From NCBI GenBank assembly GCA_002591745.1, contig PDLQ01000033.1:1-53832 (forward strand): 53,832 nucleotides of DNA. The letters run 5' to 3'. The position numbers and the translations under genes are program-made. Positions 20,696-28,951 of the stretch are shown in pieces; the stretch's first letter is position 1; every line of letters starts with the position of its first letter. The notes under the pieces are model-generated. The model was not told the DNA's origin. It made no database searches and saw only the letters and a list, made by a program, of their open reading frames with translations. This DNA is from Lewinellaceae bacterium SD302 (lineage in GTDB: Bacteria > Bacteroidota > Bacteroidia > Chitinophagales > Saprospiraceae).

Positions 20696-20731
20696 TGTCG
20701 ATATTTCGACACTAGTGTCGAAATATCGACA
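20696..20731. promoter_or_regulatory. Perfect 36-bp palindrome, probable operator
   Basis: TGTCGATATTTCGACACT followed by its exact reverse complement, centred on ACTAGT. Each half is itself a near-palindrome (TGTCGA-N4-TCGACA), so the site offers four TGTCGA half-sites in two adjacent dyads. It lies 62 bp before the ATG of the sigma54-type activator, where an autoregulatory enhancer or operator would be. Confidence 0.65.
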
Positions 20732-20748
20732 CGCAAAAAGAACAAACC

Positions 20749-20763
20749 ACCCGCTTTACGGGT
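20749..20763 (+). other. Short hairpin in the leader of the sigma54-type regulator
   Basis: ACCCG-CTTTA-CGGGT followed by AAAAA, 30 bp before the start codon. Could be a weak attenuator or leader structure. Confidence 0.3.
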
Positions 20764-20792
20764 AAAAACAGCGTCTGAAAAGAGGCTACTCG

Positions 20793-22190
20793 ATGAACCA
20801 AGACATTACTTCGGAACTGTGGGCCCAACTGGCGAAATTCACCATTAATCACGCCAACGAAATGATCTTCTGGGTCAACGATGCGGGGCATTTCCTATTT
20901 ATAAATGCAACTGCTCTGAACCTGCTGGGCTACAGCTCCGAGGACATCAAGAAACTTAAGGTCTCCGATATACTGGCAGATTACGAAGACAACGACCGCC
21001 AGGACTTGCGAAACGTCATCGACACTCACGGGAGCCATATCGCCCGGGCTACATTGTTACTTAAGAATGGGAGCACCGTCCCGGTAGAGTCCATTAATAA
21101 CTCCATCAATATCGACGGCCAGGTGATCAATTGCGCCCTGGCCCGCGATATTAGGGAGGATCTCAAGGCCGAAAGCCGCCACCGGATACAACGGGCGATT
21201 CTGGAAAATGAAAACCGCCAGCTCAAATCCACTTATCACCTTAGTGACCAACTTAACATCATCGGCACATCCCGCCTGTTGATCAATTTGCTGGAACGGG
21301 CCAAACGTTTTGCTCCGAACGACCGACCCGTACTGATCAACGGAGAATCCGGTGTGGGCAAGGAAAGTATAGCCAAGTTCGTCCATCTCAACAGTCCACG
21401 CTTCGAAAAGACGATGGTCACCCTGAACTGTGCGACCCTTACGGAGAATGACATTATCAGCCACCTCTTCGGTCACGTAAAGGGGGCTTATACCGGTGCC
21501 GTGGATAACCGGATCGGTCTGTTTACACTGGCGAATGATAGTACTTTGTTTCTCGATGAAGTAGGCGAGCTTTCCCTCAACGTACAGGCCATGTTGCTGC
21601 GGGTCCTGCAGGAAGGGCAGTTCTCCAGTATGGGCAGCAATGAAGTACAGCATACTAATGCCCGCATCATTGCGGCCACCAACCGTGATCTGGAAGAAAT
21701 GGTCCGCCAAAAAACTTTCCGGCGCGATTTACTTTATCGCCTTAACGTACTTTGTTTGGTCGTACCACCGCTCCGTGATCGGAGCAACGATGTTCGCCAG
21801 TTGCTGGACTATAAACTTTCTCAGCTCAACCAGAAGTATGCCATGAACGTGGCCAAACCCAGTGCGGATGAATACGCAAAGCTCGAACAGTATAATTTTC
21901 CTGGCAATATCCGTGAATTGTTCAACTTGGTGGAGCGAGGCTACTTTTCTTCCATCGATGGAAGTTTGAAACTCTCCGAGTATTTACTGGCTGACCAATA
22001 CAGCGAAGCAAATTCCGCCTTACCAGCCACCATGACTTTACGTGAACACGAGGCCTATTACATCCGTAAAGTACTGGCGCAATGTAACTGGCAGGTAGGT
22101 GGCACCGGCGGGGCGGCAGAAATTCTGGGGGTTAATCGGACCACCCTGATCAGCAAGATGAAAAAACTGGGGATTGACAATCCTGGCTAG
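20793..22190 (+). CDS. Sigma54-dependent Fis-family activator with PAS sensor
   Basis: 465 residues. An N-terminal PAS domain (about 15-130: MIFWVNDAGHFLFINATALNLLGYS, then ATLLLKNGSTVPVES) replaces the usual receiver. The AAA+ domain has Walker A GESGVGK (184-190), the sigma54-contact loop GAYTGA (231-236), Walker B LFLDE (252-256) and the RRDLLYRLNV arginine-finger region. A Fis-type helix-turn-helix closes the protein (GGAAEILGVNRTTLISKMKKLG). It should activate sigma54 promoters in response to a ligand or redox cue sensed by PAS. No kinase partner is adjacent. The upstream 36-bp palindrome is a candidate binding site. Ends 3 bp from the stop of the convergent gene. Confidence 0.9.
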   Translation: MNQDITSELWAQLAKFTINHANEMIFWVNDAGHFLFINATALNLLGYSSEDIKKLKVSDILADYEDNDRQDLRNVIDTHGSHIARATLLLKNGSTVPVESINNSINIDGQVINCALARDIREDLKAESRHRIQRAILENENRQLKSTYHLSDQLNIIGTSRLLINLLERAKRFAPNDRPVLINGESGVGKESIAKFVHLNSPRFEKTMVTLNCATLTENDIISHLFGHVKGAYTGAVDNRIGLFTLANDSTLFLDEVGELSLNVQAMLLRVLQEGQFSSMGSNEVQHTNARIIAATNRDLEEMVRQKTFRRDLLYRLNVLCLVVPPLRDRSNDVRQLLDYKLSQLNQKYAMNVAKPSADEYAKLEQYNFPGNIRELFNLVERGYFSSIDGSLKLSEYLLADQYSEANSALPATMTLREHEAYYIRKVLAQCNWQVGGTGGAAEILGVNRTTLISKMKKLGIDNPG

Positions 22191-22193
22191 AAC

Positions 22194-23018
22194 CTACTTC
22201 CACCATTCGGCCATTTCTATTTGACGAGCAGCTTGGCTGGCGGCGCTGTCATTCGATCTAAGCCAGGCCTCGGTGTAGCTGCGCCACCCTCGTTCGTAAT
22301 AAGTTGGATTAGGCGAGAATTCGCTGGCCCCAATGTCCAGATCCGTCGCAAAACTGAACCGAAAATCCGCCCAGACCACGGGCTGCTTTTTACCGCTACG
22401 GTAGCTTGTCCATTCCCCAAAAAATTGGTTATTGCCAAAACCCGGATCATCCAGGTCGATGGTATTGTAGATCGCAATCGCGGCCGGATTGTCAAAACTT
22501 CGTTCCGGGCCGCTCGCGGCCAGTGGGGGCGTCCGTTTTCCGTGGGGCAACCAGTAACGCGACCAAAACGTCCCTTCGAAAGTGCCGCTACCCTTTTGGG
22601 TTTCGTCCTCATAGAAGACAAACTCTCCGCTGAGTGAGCCGAGTTGGGCGTCCGGGGCAAATTCGCTGGCGTCTACGTTCGCCTGAGTAACCCGGATGGT
22701 GCCCGTAAAGTCACAAATATTATCAGCTACCTTAGTTTTTCCGCTCACCTCGTACAGCAGCGAGTCGTTCGCTGATTTTTCCACCTTCGTATAGTGGATG
22801 CGTAGCCGTTTGTAACCCTCCCCGATGTAGCCAATTGGTTCCGGCCGTTCCCAACGTTCCCATTCAAAAGTCTCCGGGTTTTGGTAGTACAAACTGTCGC
22901 CGGTGAGCAGATAGCTGAGGTTTTGGGTCTTGATAAAGGAAAGCTCATCAGTGGTCTGTCCACAAAGAATTCCAGCAGTGATCAGCAGAAGTAGAAGGAA
23001 TATTTTCGGTTTTTCCAT
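22194..23018 (-). CDS. Secreted hypothetical protein
   Basis: 274 residues. Signal peptide 1-21 (IFLLLLLITAGILCGQ); the cysteine before GQ could also be read as a lipobox-like LCG, but the context ILCGQ fits signal peptidase I or II ambiguously. The rest is rich in aromatic residues and beta-strand patterns (YLLTGDSLYYQNPETFEWERW; GSGTFEGTFWSRYWLPHG; QFFGEWTSYRSGKK), suggesting a beta-sandwich or lipocalin-like fold. I do not recognise a family. An outward-reading repeat end lies 20 bp upstream. Convergent with the sigma54-type regulator, stops 3 bp apart. Confidence 0.75.
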   Translation of the reverse strand: MEKPKIFLLLLLITAGILCGQTTDELSFIKTQNLSYLLTGDSLYYQNPETFEWERWERPEPIGYIGEGYKRLRIHYTKVEKSANDSLLYEVSGKTKVADNICDFTGTIRVTQANVDASEFAPDAQLGSLSGEFVFYEDETQKGSGTFEGTFWSRYWLPHGKRTPPLAASGPERSFDNPAAIAIYNTIDLDDPGFGNNQFFGEWTSYRSGKKQPVVWADFRFSFATDLDIGASEFSPNPTYYERGWRSYTEAWLRSNDSAASQAARQIEMAEWWK

Positions 23019-23324
23019 TATATGAATAGGTTTTTAGGGCTAACAAAGTAGCAAGGTTTTCTGAGGAAACGTTCATTCCAACTTACCAGGCGGCAAGCTG
23101 GAGTGTACAGCTTTAAGCTTTTGAATGGATAAAGCCCTTGGACTTAGTGCACAAGTCTATAATTCGGCGCTCATTCAGTTAGTTGAATTTTGCCGGAGCT
23201 TGCCACCTGGTAAAATTCAACCAACCTTTACCCAGAACTCTGCTACTTTGAAACCACCCTTAAATTACTCTTAAAGCCATCTTCACGCAACAAGATTTTA
23301 ACACTTTCGGTTATTATTACATCT
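23019..23324. other. Divergent gap holding a repeat element
   Basis: About 300 bp between the secreted hypothetical gene and the sensor kinase, almost entirely occupied by the element 23038-23255; the last 70 bp are the A/T-rich kinase leader. Confidence 0.6.
23038..23255. repeat. Two-ended AAAGTAGCAA repeat element (copy 3)
   Basis: Left end GGCTAACAAAGTAGCAAGG (23038-23056), right end CTGCTACTTTGAAACC (23240-23255). Inside, 23084-23099 and 23197-23212 form a 16-bp inverted repeat (15 matches), while 23182-23194 and 23209-23221 form a competing 13-bp hairpin (one G-T) that uses part of the same sequence. Two mutually exclusive folds are therefore possible. Each end reads outward toward a gene start. 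Confidence 0.75.
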
Positions 23325-24803
23325 ATGCGGAATTCCATGATCTATCTTATTGTCGGCCTCACAGCCTTCTCCGTCATCGGGGTCATCCTGGTGCAGTTGG
23401 CGCTGATCCGAACCGGACTGGAGGTGAACGAGGAACGCTATGATAAATCCGTACAAACCGCCCTCAAGCAAGTAGCCGAAGAGCAGGAAGAACTGGAAGA
23501 ACGGACCTTAAACTACGCCGTCAGCAGCGGTTTCAAATCTTCGCAAAATAACGGTGGGGGCATTCTACCGAATGGCAGCCCTTACGCCTCCGTGCTGCGC
23601 GGCACCCGCTCCCAGCTGATGACCATTGAAGAGCGGCTGTTCGACCAGAGCAAACGTATCATCGACTTTCATAGCATCCGTACGGACCCTTTCCGCATCT
23701 CCGAATATTACCGCAACTTGCCGCTGGCCCAGCGGATTAACCTGAAACTGCTCGTCAAGTCGCTGCGTACCGAACTGACCAATCAGCGGATCGACGGTAA
23801 AGTGGATTACGGTATTTTCGACAATAAGGAAAACCGCTTTGTCATCTACAATAGCCGCACGGTAGGGCGTGCCGAGGGCGATACCACTAATCTCAGTTCA
23901 CTATACGCCAGTAGCCATAAAGTGAGTTTATTCGACTTCGGCGGCGAACCAGCAGGTTACCTCTTTGCCAACTTCGAGGAAAAGGATACGGCTATCTGGT
24001 CGGAGCTTTGGGTCAATTTCGCCGCTTCCCTACTTTTTGCCCTGATCATCCTGGCTTCCTTTTTCTATACGATCTACGTAATTCAGCGACAGAAGCAGGT
24101 TTCGGAGATGAAGACAGACTTCATCAACAATATGACTCACGAGTTCAAGACCCCCATAGCTACTATCTCGCTGGCCACCGATAGCATCATGAGCCCAAAA
24201 ATAAGTGGAGACCCATCCAAGGTTACCCGCTTTGCCAACATAATAAAACAGGAAAATAAACGTATGAATAAACAGGTGGAGAAAGTGCTGCAAATGGCCA
24301 AGCTTGACAAAACCCAACTCAAGCTGAACCTGACCCAGGTCAACCTCCACCGCCTCGCAACCGACGCCGCCGAATTCATCGGGCTGCAAGTGGAACCGAG
24401 GGGCGGAACGGTAACGACCGATCTGCAAGCCCAATCGCCCGTCGTAGAAGGCGATCATACGCACCTGTCTAACGTGATCAACAATTTGCTGGACAACGCC
24501 AACAAATACAGCCCGGAAAGCCCCGAGATCAGCATCAGCACTAAAAGCACCCGCAAAGGCGTGGCACTGACGATCTCCGACCACGGCCTGGGTATGAGTG
24601 GTGAAGCCCGCAAACACATTTTCGATCGCTTTTATCGGGTACACACCGGTGACCGGCACGACGTGAAAGGTTTCGGCCTCGGTCTGAGCTACGTCAAAAC
24701 GATCGTCGAAGCCCACGGAGGCAGCGTCAGCGTGAAAAGCGAACTCGGTAAGGGTAGTCAGTTCACCATCAGTCTGCCTCACCACCAACCGGCAATGCAC
24801 TAA
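23325..24803 (+). CDS. Sensor histidine kinase (RprX-like)
   Basis: 492 residues. TM1 at about 5-30, a periplasmic domain of about 200 residues, TM2 at about 229-253, then HisKA with NNMTHEFKTPIAT (phospho-acceptor H272) and HATPase with NVINNLLDNANKYS (N box), ISDHGLGMSG (G1/D box) and GFGLGLSYVKTIVEAHGG (G2 box). The pairing with the response regulator 58 bp downstream and the architecture match RprX of Bacteroidota, an envelope or ion stress sensor. The signal is unknown. Repeat end TGCTACTTTG lies 70 bp upstream. Confidence 0.9.
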   Translation: MRNSMIYLIVGLTAFSVIGVILVQLALIRTGLEVNEERYDKSVQTALKQVAEEQEELEERTLNYAVSSGFKSSQNNGGGILPNGSPYASVLRGTRSQLMTIEERLFDQSKRIIDFHSIRTDPFRISEYYRNLPLAQRINLKLLVKSLRTELTNQRIDGKVDYGIFDNKENRFVIYNSRTVGRAEGDTTNLSSLYASSHKVSLFDFGGEPAGYLFANFEEKDTAIWSELWVNFAASLLFALIILASFFYTIYVIQRQKQVSEMKTDFINNMTHEFKTPIATISLATDSIMSPKISGDPSKVTRFANIIKQENKRMNKQVEKVLQMAKLDKTQLKLNLTQVNLHRLATDAAEFIGLQVEPRGGTVTTDLQAQSPVVEGDHTHLSNVINNLLDNANKYSPESPEISISTKSTRKGVALTISDHGLGMSGEARKHIFDRFYRVHTGDRHDVKGFGLGLSYVKTIVEAHGGSVSVKSELGKGSQFTISLPHHQPAMH

Positions 24804-24861
24804 TCCCCTGTTTCAACCTCCTATCATTCATCCACACACATTTTCCCAAAGACAAACCAAG

Positions 24862-25611
24862 ATGGCCACTAAACAACCCGTAGACATAGCTCCCAAAATT
24901 CTACTCGTAGAGGACGACCGCAACTTCGGAGATGTACTCCGCTCCTACCTGGATATGCACGACTTCGACGTAACCCTGGCCACCGACGGCCAGGCCGGTT
25001 TCGAAGCCTTCAACAAAGGCAAATTCGACCTCTGTATTTTCGACGTCATGATGCCCCGTCTTAGTGGCTTCGAACTGGCTGAAAAGGTACGGGAGACCGA
25101 CACCACCACCCCCATTGTTTTCCTCACCGCCAAATCTCTGAAGGAAGACATCCTCAATGGTTTCCGCATCGGGGCGGACGATTACATGACCAAGCCCTTC
25201 AACAGTGAAGAACTCCTGGCCCGTATTCAGGCTATTCTCAAGCGCAGCCAACCCGCCGTTGATCCCAAGGAAGAGCAAACTGAATTTGAGTTCGGTGAGT
25301 TCCACTTCAACTTCCCCCTCCGCATCCTTACTCATACGCCCAAGAATGGAGGCGACAACAGTAAGGAAAAGCTGAGCCCGAAGGAAGCTCAACTACTCCG
25401 CCTCTTCGCCATCCGCAAAAACAATATCCTCTCCCGCTCGGAGGCCCTCACCAAGATATGGGGAGAAGACAACTACTTCACTGCCCGCAGTATGGATGTT
25501 TTCGTGACCAAGTTGCGCAAGTACATTAAACTGGATGACGATCTCGAAATCGTCAATATTCACGGCAACGGATTTCAGCTTTTGGTCAAAAGTGAGGCTA
25601 CTGACGCCTAG
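24862..25611 (+). CDS. rprY: OmpR/PhoB-type response regulator (RprY-like)
   Basis: 249 residues. Receiver domain with acidic pocket EDD (17-19), phosphoacceptor D61 in FDVMMPRLSGFELA, T in FLTAKSLKEDILNGFRIGADDY and lysine in MTKPFNSEEL. Winged-helix output domain from about 165 (LSPKEAQLLRLFAIRKNNILSRSEAL, then SMDVFVTKLRKYI). The receiver is very like RprY of Bacteroides and Porphyromonas, in which RprY has been linked to sodium stress and to the nqr promoter; both a RprXY-like pair and nqr occur in this window, 18 kb apart. Second gene of the kinase-regulator operon, closed by the terminator at 25735. Confidence 0.88.
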   Translation: MATKQPVDIAPKILLVEDDRNFGDVLRSYLDMHDFDVTLATDGQAGFEAFNKGKFDLCIFDVMMPRLSGFELAEKVRETDTTTPIVFLTAKSLKEDILNGFRIGADDYMTKPFNSEELLARIQAILKRSQPAVDPKEEQTEFEFGEFHFNFPLRILTHTPKNGGDNSKEKLSPKEAQLLRLFAIRKNNILSRSEALTKIWGEDNYFTARSMDVFVTKLRKYIKLDDDLEIVNIHGNGFQLLVKSEATDA

Positions 25612-25734
25612 TTCAACCGCAAAAAAGTCAATTGCCACTCGTCAGTTTTCTTTTTTTCCTTACATTTGGCTTTAGATCATAGTATACCGGCCGTCACGCC
25701 GGTGATTTCTTTAGTTTTTGGGATTATGATTATG

Positions 25735-25763
25735 GCTGGATACAATCGTATCCAGCTTTTTTT
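25735..25763 (+). terminator. Intrinsic terminator after rprY-like gene
   Basis: GCTGGATAC-AATC-GTATCCAGC, a perfect 9-bp stem with a 4-nt loop, followed by TTTTTTT. A smaller hairpin ACCGGC...GCCGGT lies 30 bp before it (25686-25703). Confidence 0.9.
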
Positions 25764-25870
25764 GTGCAATCGCCTCACCGAAGTCTCTTTGGCCGGCGAA
25801 CGCTTCCATTCCTGAAAAGATTGGAGGCCCCGAATGCTGAGTATTCGACCGGTTAATGCAAACTAAAGCA

Positions 25871-26965
25871 ATGTACCAACTCCTCAAACCGCTTCTCTTT
25901 CAGCTCGCTCCCGAAAAAGCCCATCACCTTACTGTGCAAGGCTTGGCCGCTCTGCTGAAGACCCCGCTGGTCAACCAAACTTTTCGCTCCATCTACGGAT
26001 ACGAAGACGAGCGACTGGAAAAGGAACTGTTCGGTCTTCGCTTTCCCAATCCGGTAGGCCTTGCTGCCGGTTTTGATAAAGATGGCAAGTACTACCACGA
26101 TATGGCGGCCCTGGGCTTTGGCTTTCTGGAACTGGGCACCGTCACGCCTAAGCCCCAAGTCGGAAATCCGCAGCCTCGCCTGTTCCGCTTGCCACAAGAC
26201 AGAGCCCTGATCAACCGCATGGGCTTTAACAACGAAGGCGTGGATGCACTGGTGAGCAGACTACAAAGAAAGGGGCGCCCCGGCAACGTCATCATTGGTG
26301 GCAACATCGGCAAGAACAAAGTGACGCCCAACGAGCAGGCCGGACAGGATTACCAGATCTGTTTCGAGCAACTGTTTACTTACGTGGACTATTTCGTCGT
26401 CAATGTCAGTTCGCCCAATACCCCCAATCTGCGGGCGCTACAGGACAAAGAACCCCTGATGCAATTATTGGGTGACTTACAAAGTAGCAATGTTCGACTC
26501 GCTGAAAATGGTGCAAAAAGGCCGGCAACGGGTAGCAACCAGGACATCACCCTCGGCGAGATGAACTGGGAAAAACCAATTCTCCTCAAGATTGCCCCTG
26601 ACCTCACCGATGGCCAGCTGGATGACATTCTGGAAATTGTTCGTGAAACCGGTATCGCCGGCATCATCGCTACCAACACGACTATTGCCCGGGAACCCCT
26701 GATTACCGACTCCGCCGAAATCTCCGCCATCGGTAATGGCGGGCTGAGCGGGGCACCCGTTCGCCAGCGTTCCACCGAAGTCATCAGGTATCTCTACGAA
26801 AACTCCGGCCAGCAGCTGGACATCATCGGAGTAGGTGGTATCGACTCCCCGGAAGCAGCCCGGAAAAAAATGGACGCCGGGGCTAAATTGGTGCAAGTCT
26901 ATTCGGGGATGGTTTACGCGGGGCCGGGGCTGGTGAGAGATATCAAGAAGTCTTTAATATCTTAA
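25871..26965 (+). CDS. pyrD: Dihydroorotate dehydrogenase (quinone), class 2
   Basis: Oxidises dihydroorotate to orotate with FMN and membrane quinone in pyrimidine synthesis. ATG at 25871 gives MYQLLKPLLFQLAPEKAH, the typical class 2 N-terminal helix; an ATG five codons upstream (25856) is also possible. Motifs: NPVGLAAGFDKDGKY, GFLELGTVTPKPQVGNPQPRLFRLP, NRMGFNN, NVSSPNTPNLRAL (catalytic serine), KIAPDLTD, ATNTT, GGLSGAPVRQRS, GVGGIDSPEAARKKM. A stretch of about 25 residues between LLGDLQ and KPILLKIAPDL is longer than in relatives I know and contains the repeat core AAAGTAGCAATG (26477-26492), suggesting a repeat was absorbed into the frame. The stop codon begins the giant palindrome downstream. 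Confidence 0.93.
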   Translation: MYQLLKPLLFQLAPEKAHHLTVQGLAALLKTPLVNQTFRSIYGYEDERLEKELFGLRFPNPVGLAAGFDKDGKYYHDMAALGFGFLELGTVTPKPQVGNPQPRLFRLPQDRALINRMGFNNEGVDALVSRLQRKGRPGNVIIGGNIGKNKVTPNEQAGQDYQICFEQLFTYVDYFVVNVSSPNTPNLRALQDKEPLMQLLGDLQSSNVRLAENGAKRPATGSNQDITLGEMNWEKPILLKIAPDLTDGQLDDILEIVRETGIAGIIATNTTIAREPLITDSAEISAIGNGGLSGAPVRQRSTEVIRYLYENSGQQLDIIGVGGIDSPEAARKKMDAGAKLVQVYSGMVYAGPGLVRDIKKSLIS

Positions 26966-27188
26966 GACACAAGATGGCTCGCGGCCTTCGGCCACATCGT
27001 AGGAATGCGGCATAGTGACGCTTGTACCCAAGTAGGAATAGATTACAGTTTCGCCTTTGGCTCAACCTTGACGGGTATCCGTATTCACGTTTTGCTTCAG
27101 CAAAACAAAAAACTATTCCTACTTGCGCACACGTTAGCGCGGGCATCCTTCCTACGCAGCGGGGAAGGCCGCGAGCCATCTTATGTCT
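26965..27188. repeat. 224-bp nested palindrome between convergent genes
   Basis: Outer arms of 25 bp match 24/25 (26965-26989 against 27164-27188). Inside are a perfect 13-bp inverted repeat CAAGTAGGAATAG (27029-27041 / 27113-27125) and a perfect central hairpin GTTTTGC-TTCA-GCAAAAC (27089-27106). The outer left arm starts on the last base of the pyrD stop codon. It probably blocks read-through from both convergent genes, but its size far exceeds a normal terminator. Confidence 0.8.
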
Positions 27189-27224
27189 CCTCGTGTCACT
27201 TAGTGGGCTTGTGTTTTTTAACCG

Positions 27225-28274
27225 CTATTTCACCGGCTTCACCAACAGTACATATACCGGAAAGTGATCCGAATAGCCTTTCACGTAGCGCCCGCTCACG
27301 AAAGCCCTTTGGGGGTAACCCCGGTAACGACCTGACTTTTGATACATATAGGCCGGGTTGTAAATGTGCGTTTGGTAGTAACGCCAGCCGGATTCATCGC
27401 GGGCCAGTTTTTCGTTGAGGACGATCTGATCGAACAGGCTCCATTTGTCGCGGTAGGCATTGCTGCCCAAACCCTGGCGAAACAGTTCGTACATGGGGTT
27501 GTAGTAATCGCCAGATTTGAGTTTATTCACTTTGCTCTTGGCAGCAATGACTTTATCTAAAGAGGGTGAGGTGGGGTCGTCATTAAGGTCACCCATCATT
27601 ACAATCTTCGCCGTCGGGTCAGCTAATTGAATAGAGTCGGCCACGAGTTTGAAGCGCAGTGCGGCGGCGTTACGTAGCGGAGCACTAGCGGCTTCCCCAC
27701 CCCGGCGGCTGGGCCAGTGGTTCACAAAAACGTGGATGGGTTCGCCGTCATAAAGTCCGCTCACCCACAAAATATCGCGGGTGAATACAGTATCACCGTC
27801 GGCGTAGAAAAGGTCATGCATTCTCAGGTAACGGGCCGTGTCCAGGTCGAAATATTTTTCCTGGTACAACAGACCTACGTCAATACCCCGTTTGTCCCAA
27901 CTATCGTAATGGGCGATCTGGTAATTCCGATCTTTCAGGGCCGGTTGGGCCACCAGGTCTTCCAGTACGGAGCGATTCTCGATTTCCGCCACACCGATCA
28001 TACTCAGTCCGTCGGGCGTCACATCGGTGGCCATTTCGCTCATCACTTTAGCCAGGTTCGCCAGTTTGTGGTAGTAAACAGTGGAATTGTAAGCGTAATC
28101 GCCGGCCGGCGTAAATTCCGTATCCCGCACGTTTGGCTGATCGATGGTGTCGAACAGGTTCTCCACGTTGTAGAACCCAATGGCTCCGACTTTATACTGG
28201 GTTTCCTGAGCGGAGAGTGTTCCTAATGAAAGCAGGAAACAGAGTACAAACAGCTTATTTATTCGGACTGGCAA
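27225..28274 (-). CDS. Secreted endonuclease/exonuclease/phosphatase-family protein
   Basis: 349 residues from a TTG start at 28274; an in-frame TAA lies four codons upstream, so TTG is the only start that keeps the signal peptide (NKLFVLCFLLSLGTLSAQ). The EEP fold is shown by AIGFYNVENLFD, IGVAEIENRSVLEDL (metal-binding E), WDKRGIDVGLLY, VFVNHWPSRRGGEAA (catalytic H region), MMGDLNDDP and YSDHFPVYV (catalytic D-H). Likely a periplasmic or secreted nuclease or phosphodiesterase. The repeat core AAAGTAGCA (28271-28284) overlaps the start codon. Confidence 0.88.
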   Translation of the reverse strand: MPVRINKLFVLCFLLSLGTLSAQETQYKVGAIGFYNVENLFDTIDQPNVRDTEFTPAGDYAYNSTVYYHKLANLAKVMSEMATDVTPDGLSMIGVAEIENRSVLEDLVAQPALKDRNYQIAHYDSWDKRGIDVGLLYQEKYFDLDTARYLRMHDLFYADGDTVFTRDILWVSGLYDGEPIHVFVNHWPSRRGGEAASAPLRNAAALRFKLVADSIQLADPTAKIVMMGDLNDDPTSPSLDKVIAAKSKVNKLKSGDYYNPMYELFRQGLGSNAYRDKWSLFDQIVLNEKLARDESGWRYYQTHIYNPAYMYQKSGRYRGYPQRAFVSGRYVKGYSDHFPVYVLLVKPVK

Positions 28275-28343
28275 AGTAGCAGTGTTTTAATCCAAGAAAT
28301 TGGCCCGCCTTTGTTCAGACCGGCCAGACGATTATATGACGCA

Positions 28344-28351
28344 CAAAGGTA
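28344..28351 (-). promoter_or_regulatory. Putative -7 element (TACCTTTG) for the EEP gene
   Basis: Minus strand TACCTTTG, perfect to TAnnTTTG, 70 bp upstream of the TTG start at 28274. Confidence 0.4.
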
Positions 28352-28546
28352 GTGGATAGTGGTTAAGGGAGCGTTAAATTTTAGCCGGGGTTTACAGAGG
28401 CAGTATGCCAGTTATAACGAACCACTCCCATATAACTCTTGTTATAGCCAGTAATTGACCTCGGGAAATTCCATCCTGGTCAGTCAGCACGACCAATTTA
28501 TTCCCGTGATCAGCGAGTGTATACATGCTCTTGCGATCAACCAGCA

Positions 28547-28601
28547 TTGCTACTTTACCTTCGGTGATCGTCCCTTCGGTCCTCGGAGTTGCTAACCAAA
28601 A
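28547..28601. repeat. Full-length AAAGTAGCAA repeat with internal hairpin (copy A)
   Basis: Begins TTGCTACTTT and ends GCTAACCAAAA, about 55 bp. It aligns along its whole length with 31915-31967 (roughly 85 percent identity by eye). The middle forms a hairpin, CTTCGGTGA with TCCTCGGAG, in which differences between copies largely keep pairing. It ends 10 bp before the ATG at 28612, so it would be in the 5' leader. Confidence 0.75.
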
Positions 28602-28611
28602 AATTTACACC

Positions 28612-28932
28612 ATGCCAATCTTAGAAAAGAATCACTACCACACCCTGACCGACGCCATTGAAAAGCTGCAAGCCGATGGTTATATCCGTAATTTCAACCA
28701 GTTGGAAAACACGCTGGAGTGTAAAGAACTATCCTGCGAGTATAAGCCGGAAGAGTTTACGATCGTAAAAACTTACCGCTTCGAGGGCATGTCCAGTACC
28801 GATGACAATTCAGTACTCTACGCCATTGAGACCAATAACGGAGAAAAAGGCCTGCTGGTCGATGCTTACGGGGTCTATGCGGATGCTTTGAGCCCGGAGA
28901 TGATCCAGAAATTCAAGGTAGAGTACATATAA
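28612..28932 (+). CDS. Small conserved protein often labelled 'phosphoribosylpyrophosphate synthetase'
   Basis: 106 residues from the ATG at 28612; an open frame continues upstream but through the repeat element, so this start is preferred. The sequence YHTLTDAIEKLQADGYIRNFNQ, CKELSCEYKPEEFTIVKTYRFEGMSSTDD and GLLVDAYGVYADALSPEMI is typical of a roughly 100-residue Bacteroidota family. Databases often carry the PRPP synthetase name for it, but it has neither the length nor the PRPP-binding motif of that enzyme, so the name should not be trusted. Cytosolic, function unknown. Confidence 0.85.
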   Translation: MPILEKNHYHTLTDAIEKLQADGYIRNFNQLENTLECKELSCEYKPEEFTIVKTYRFEGMSSTDDNSVLYAIETNNGEKGLLVDAYGVYADALSPEMIQKFKVEYI

Positions 28933-28951
28933 GCCCTTTGGTGAACAGGGG

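Larger units (their letters stand above)
28275..28611. other. Divergent gap between EEP gene and DUF-type small gene
   Basis: About 340 bp. Contains a TACCTTTG -7-like element for the EEP gene (28344-28351), an A/T-rich stretch with GTTATAAC/GTTATA repeats around 28410-28447, and the full-length repeat 28547-28601 just before the plus-strand gene. Confidence 0.55.

Noticed and set aside
28525-28611. N-terminal extension of the 106-residue protein
   Set aside because: It would translate through a dispersed repeat and adds no recognised sequence; the family starts near the ATG at 28612.
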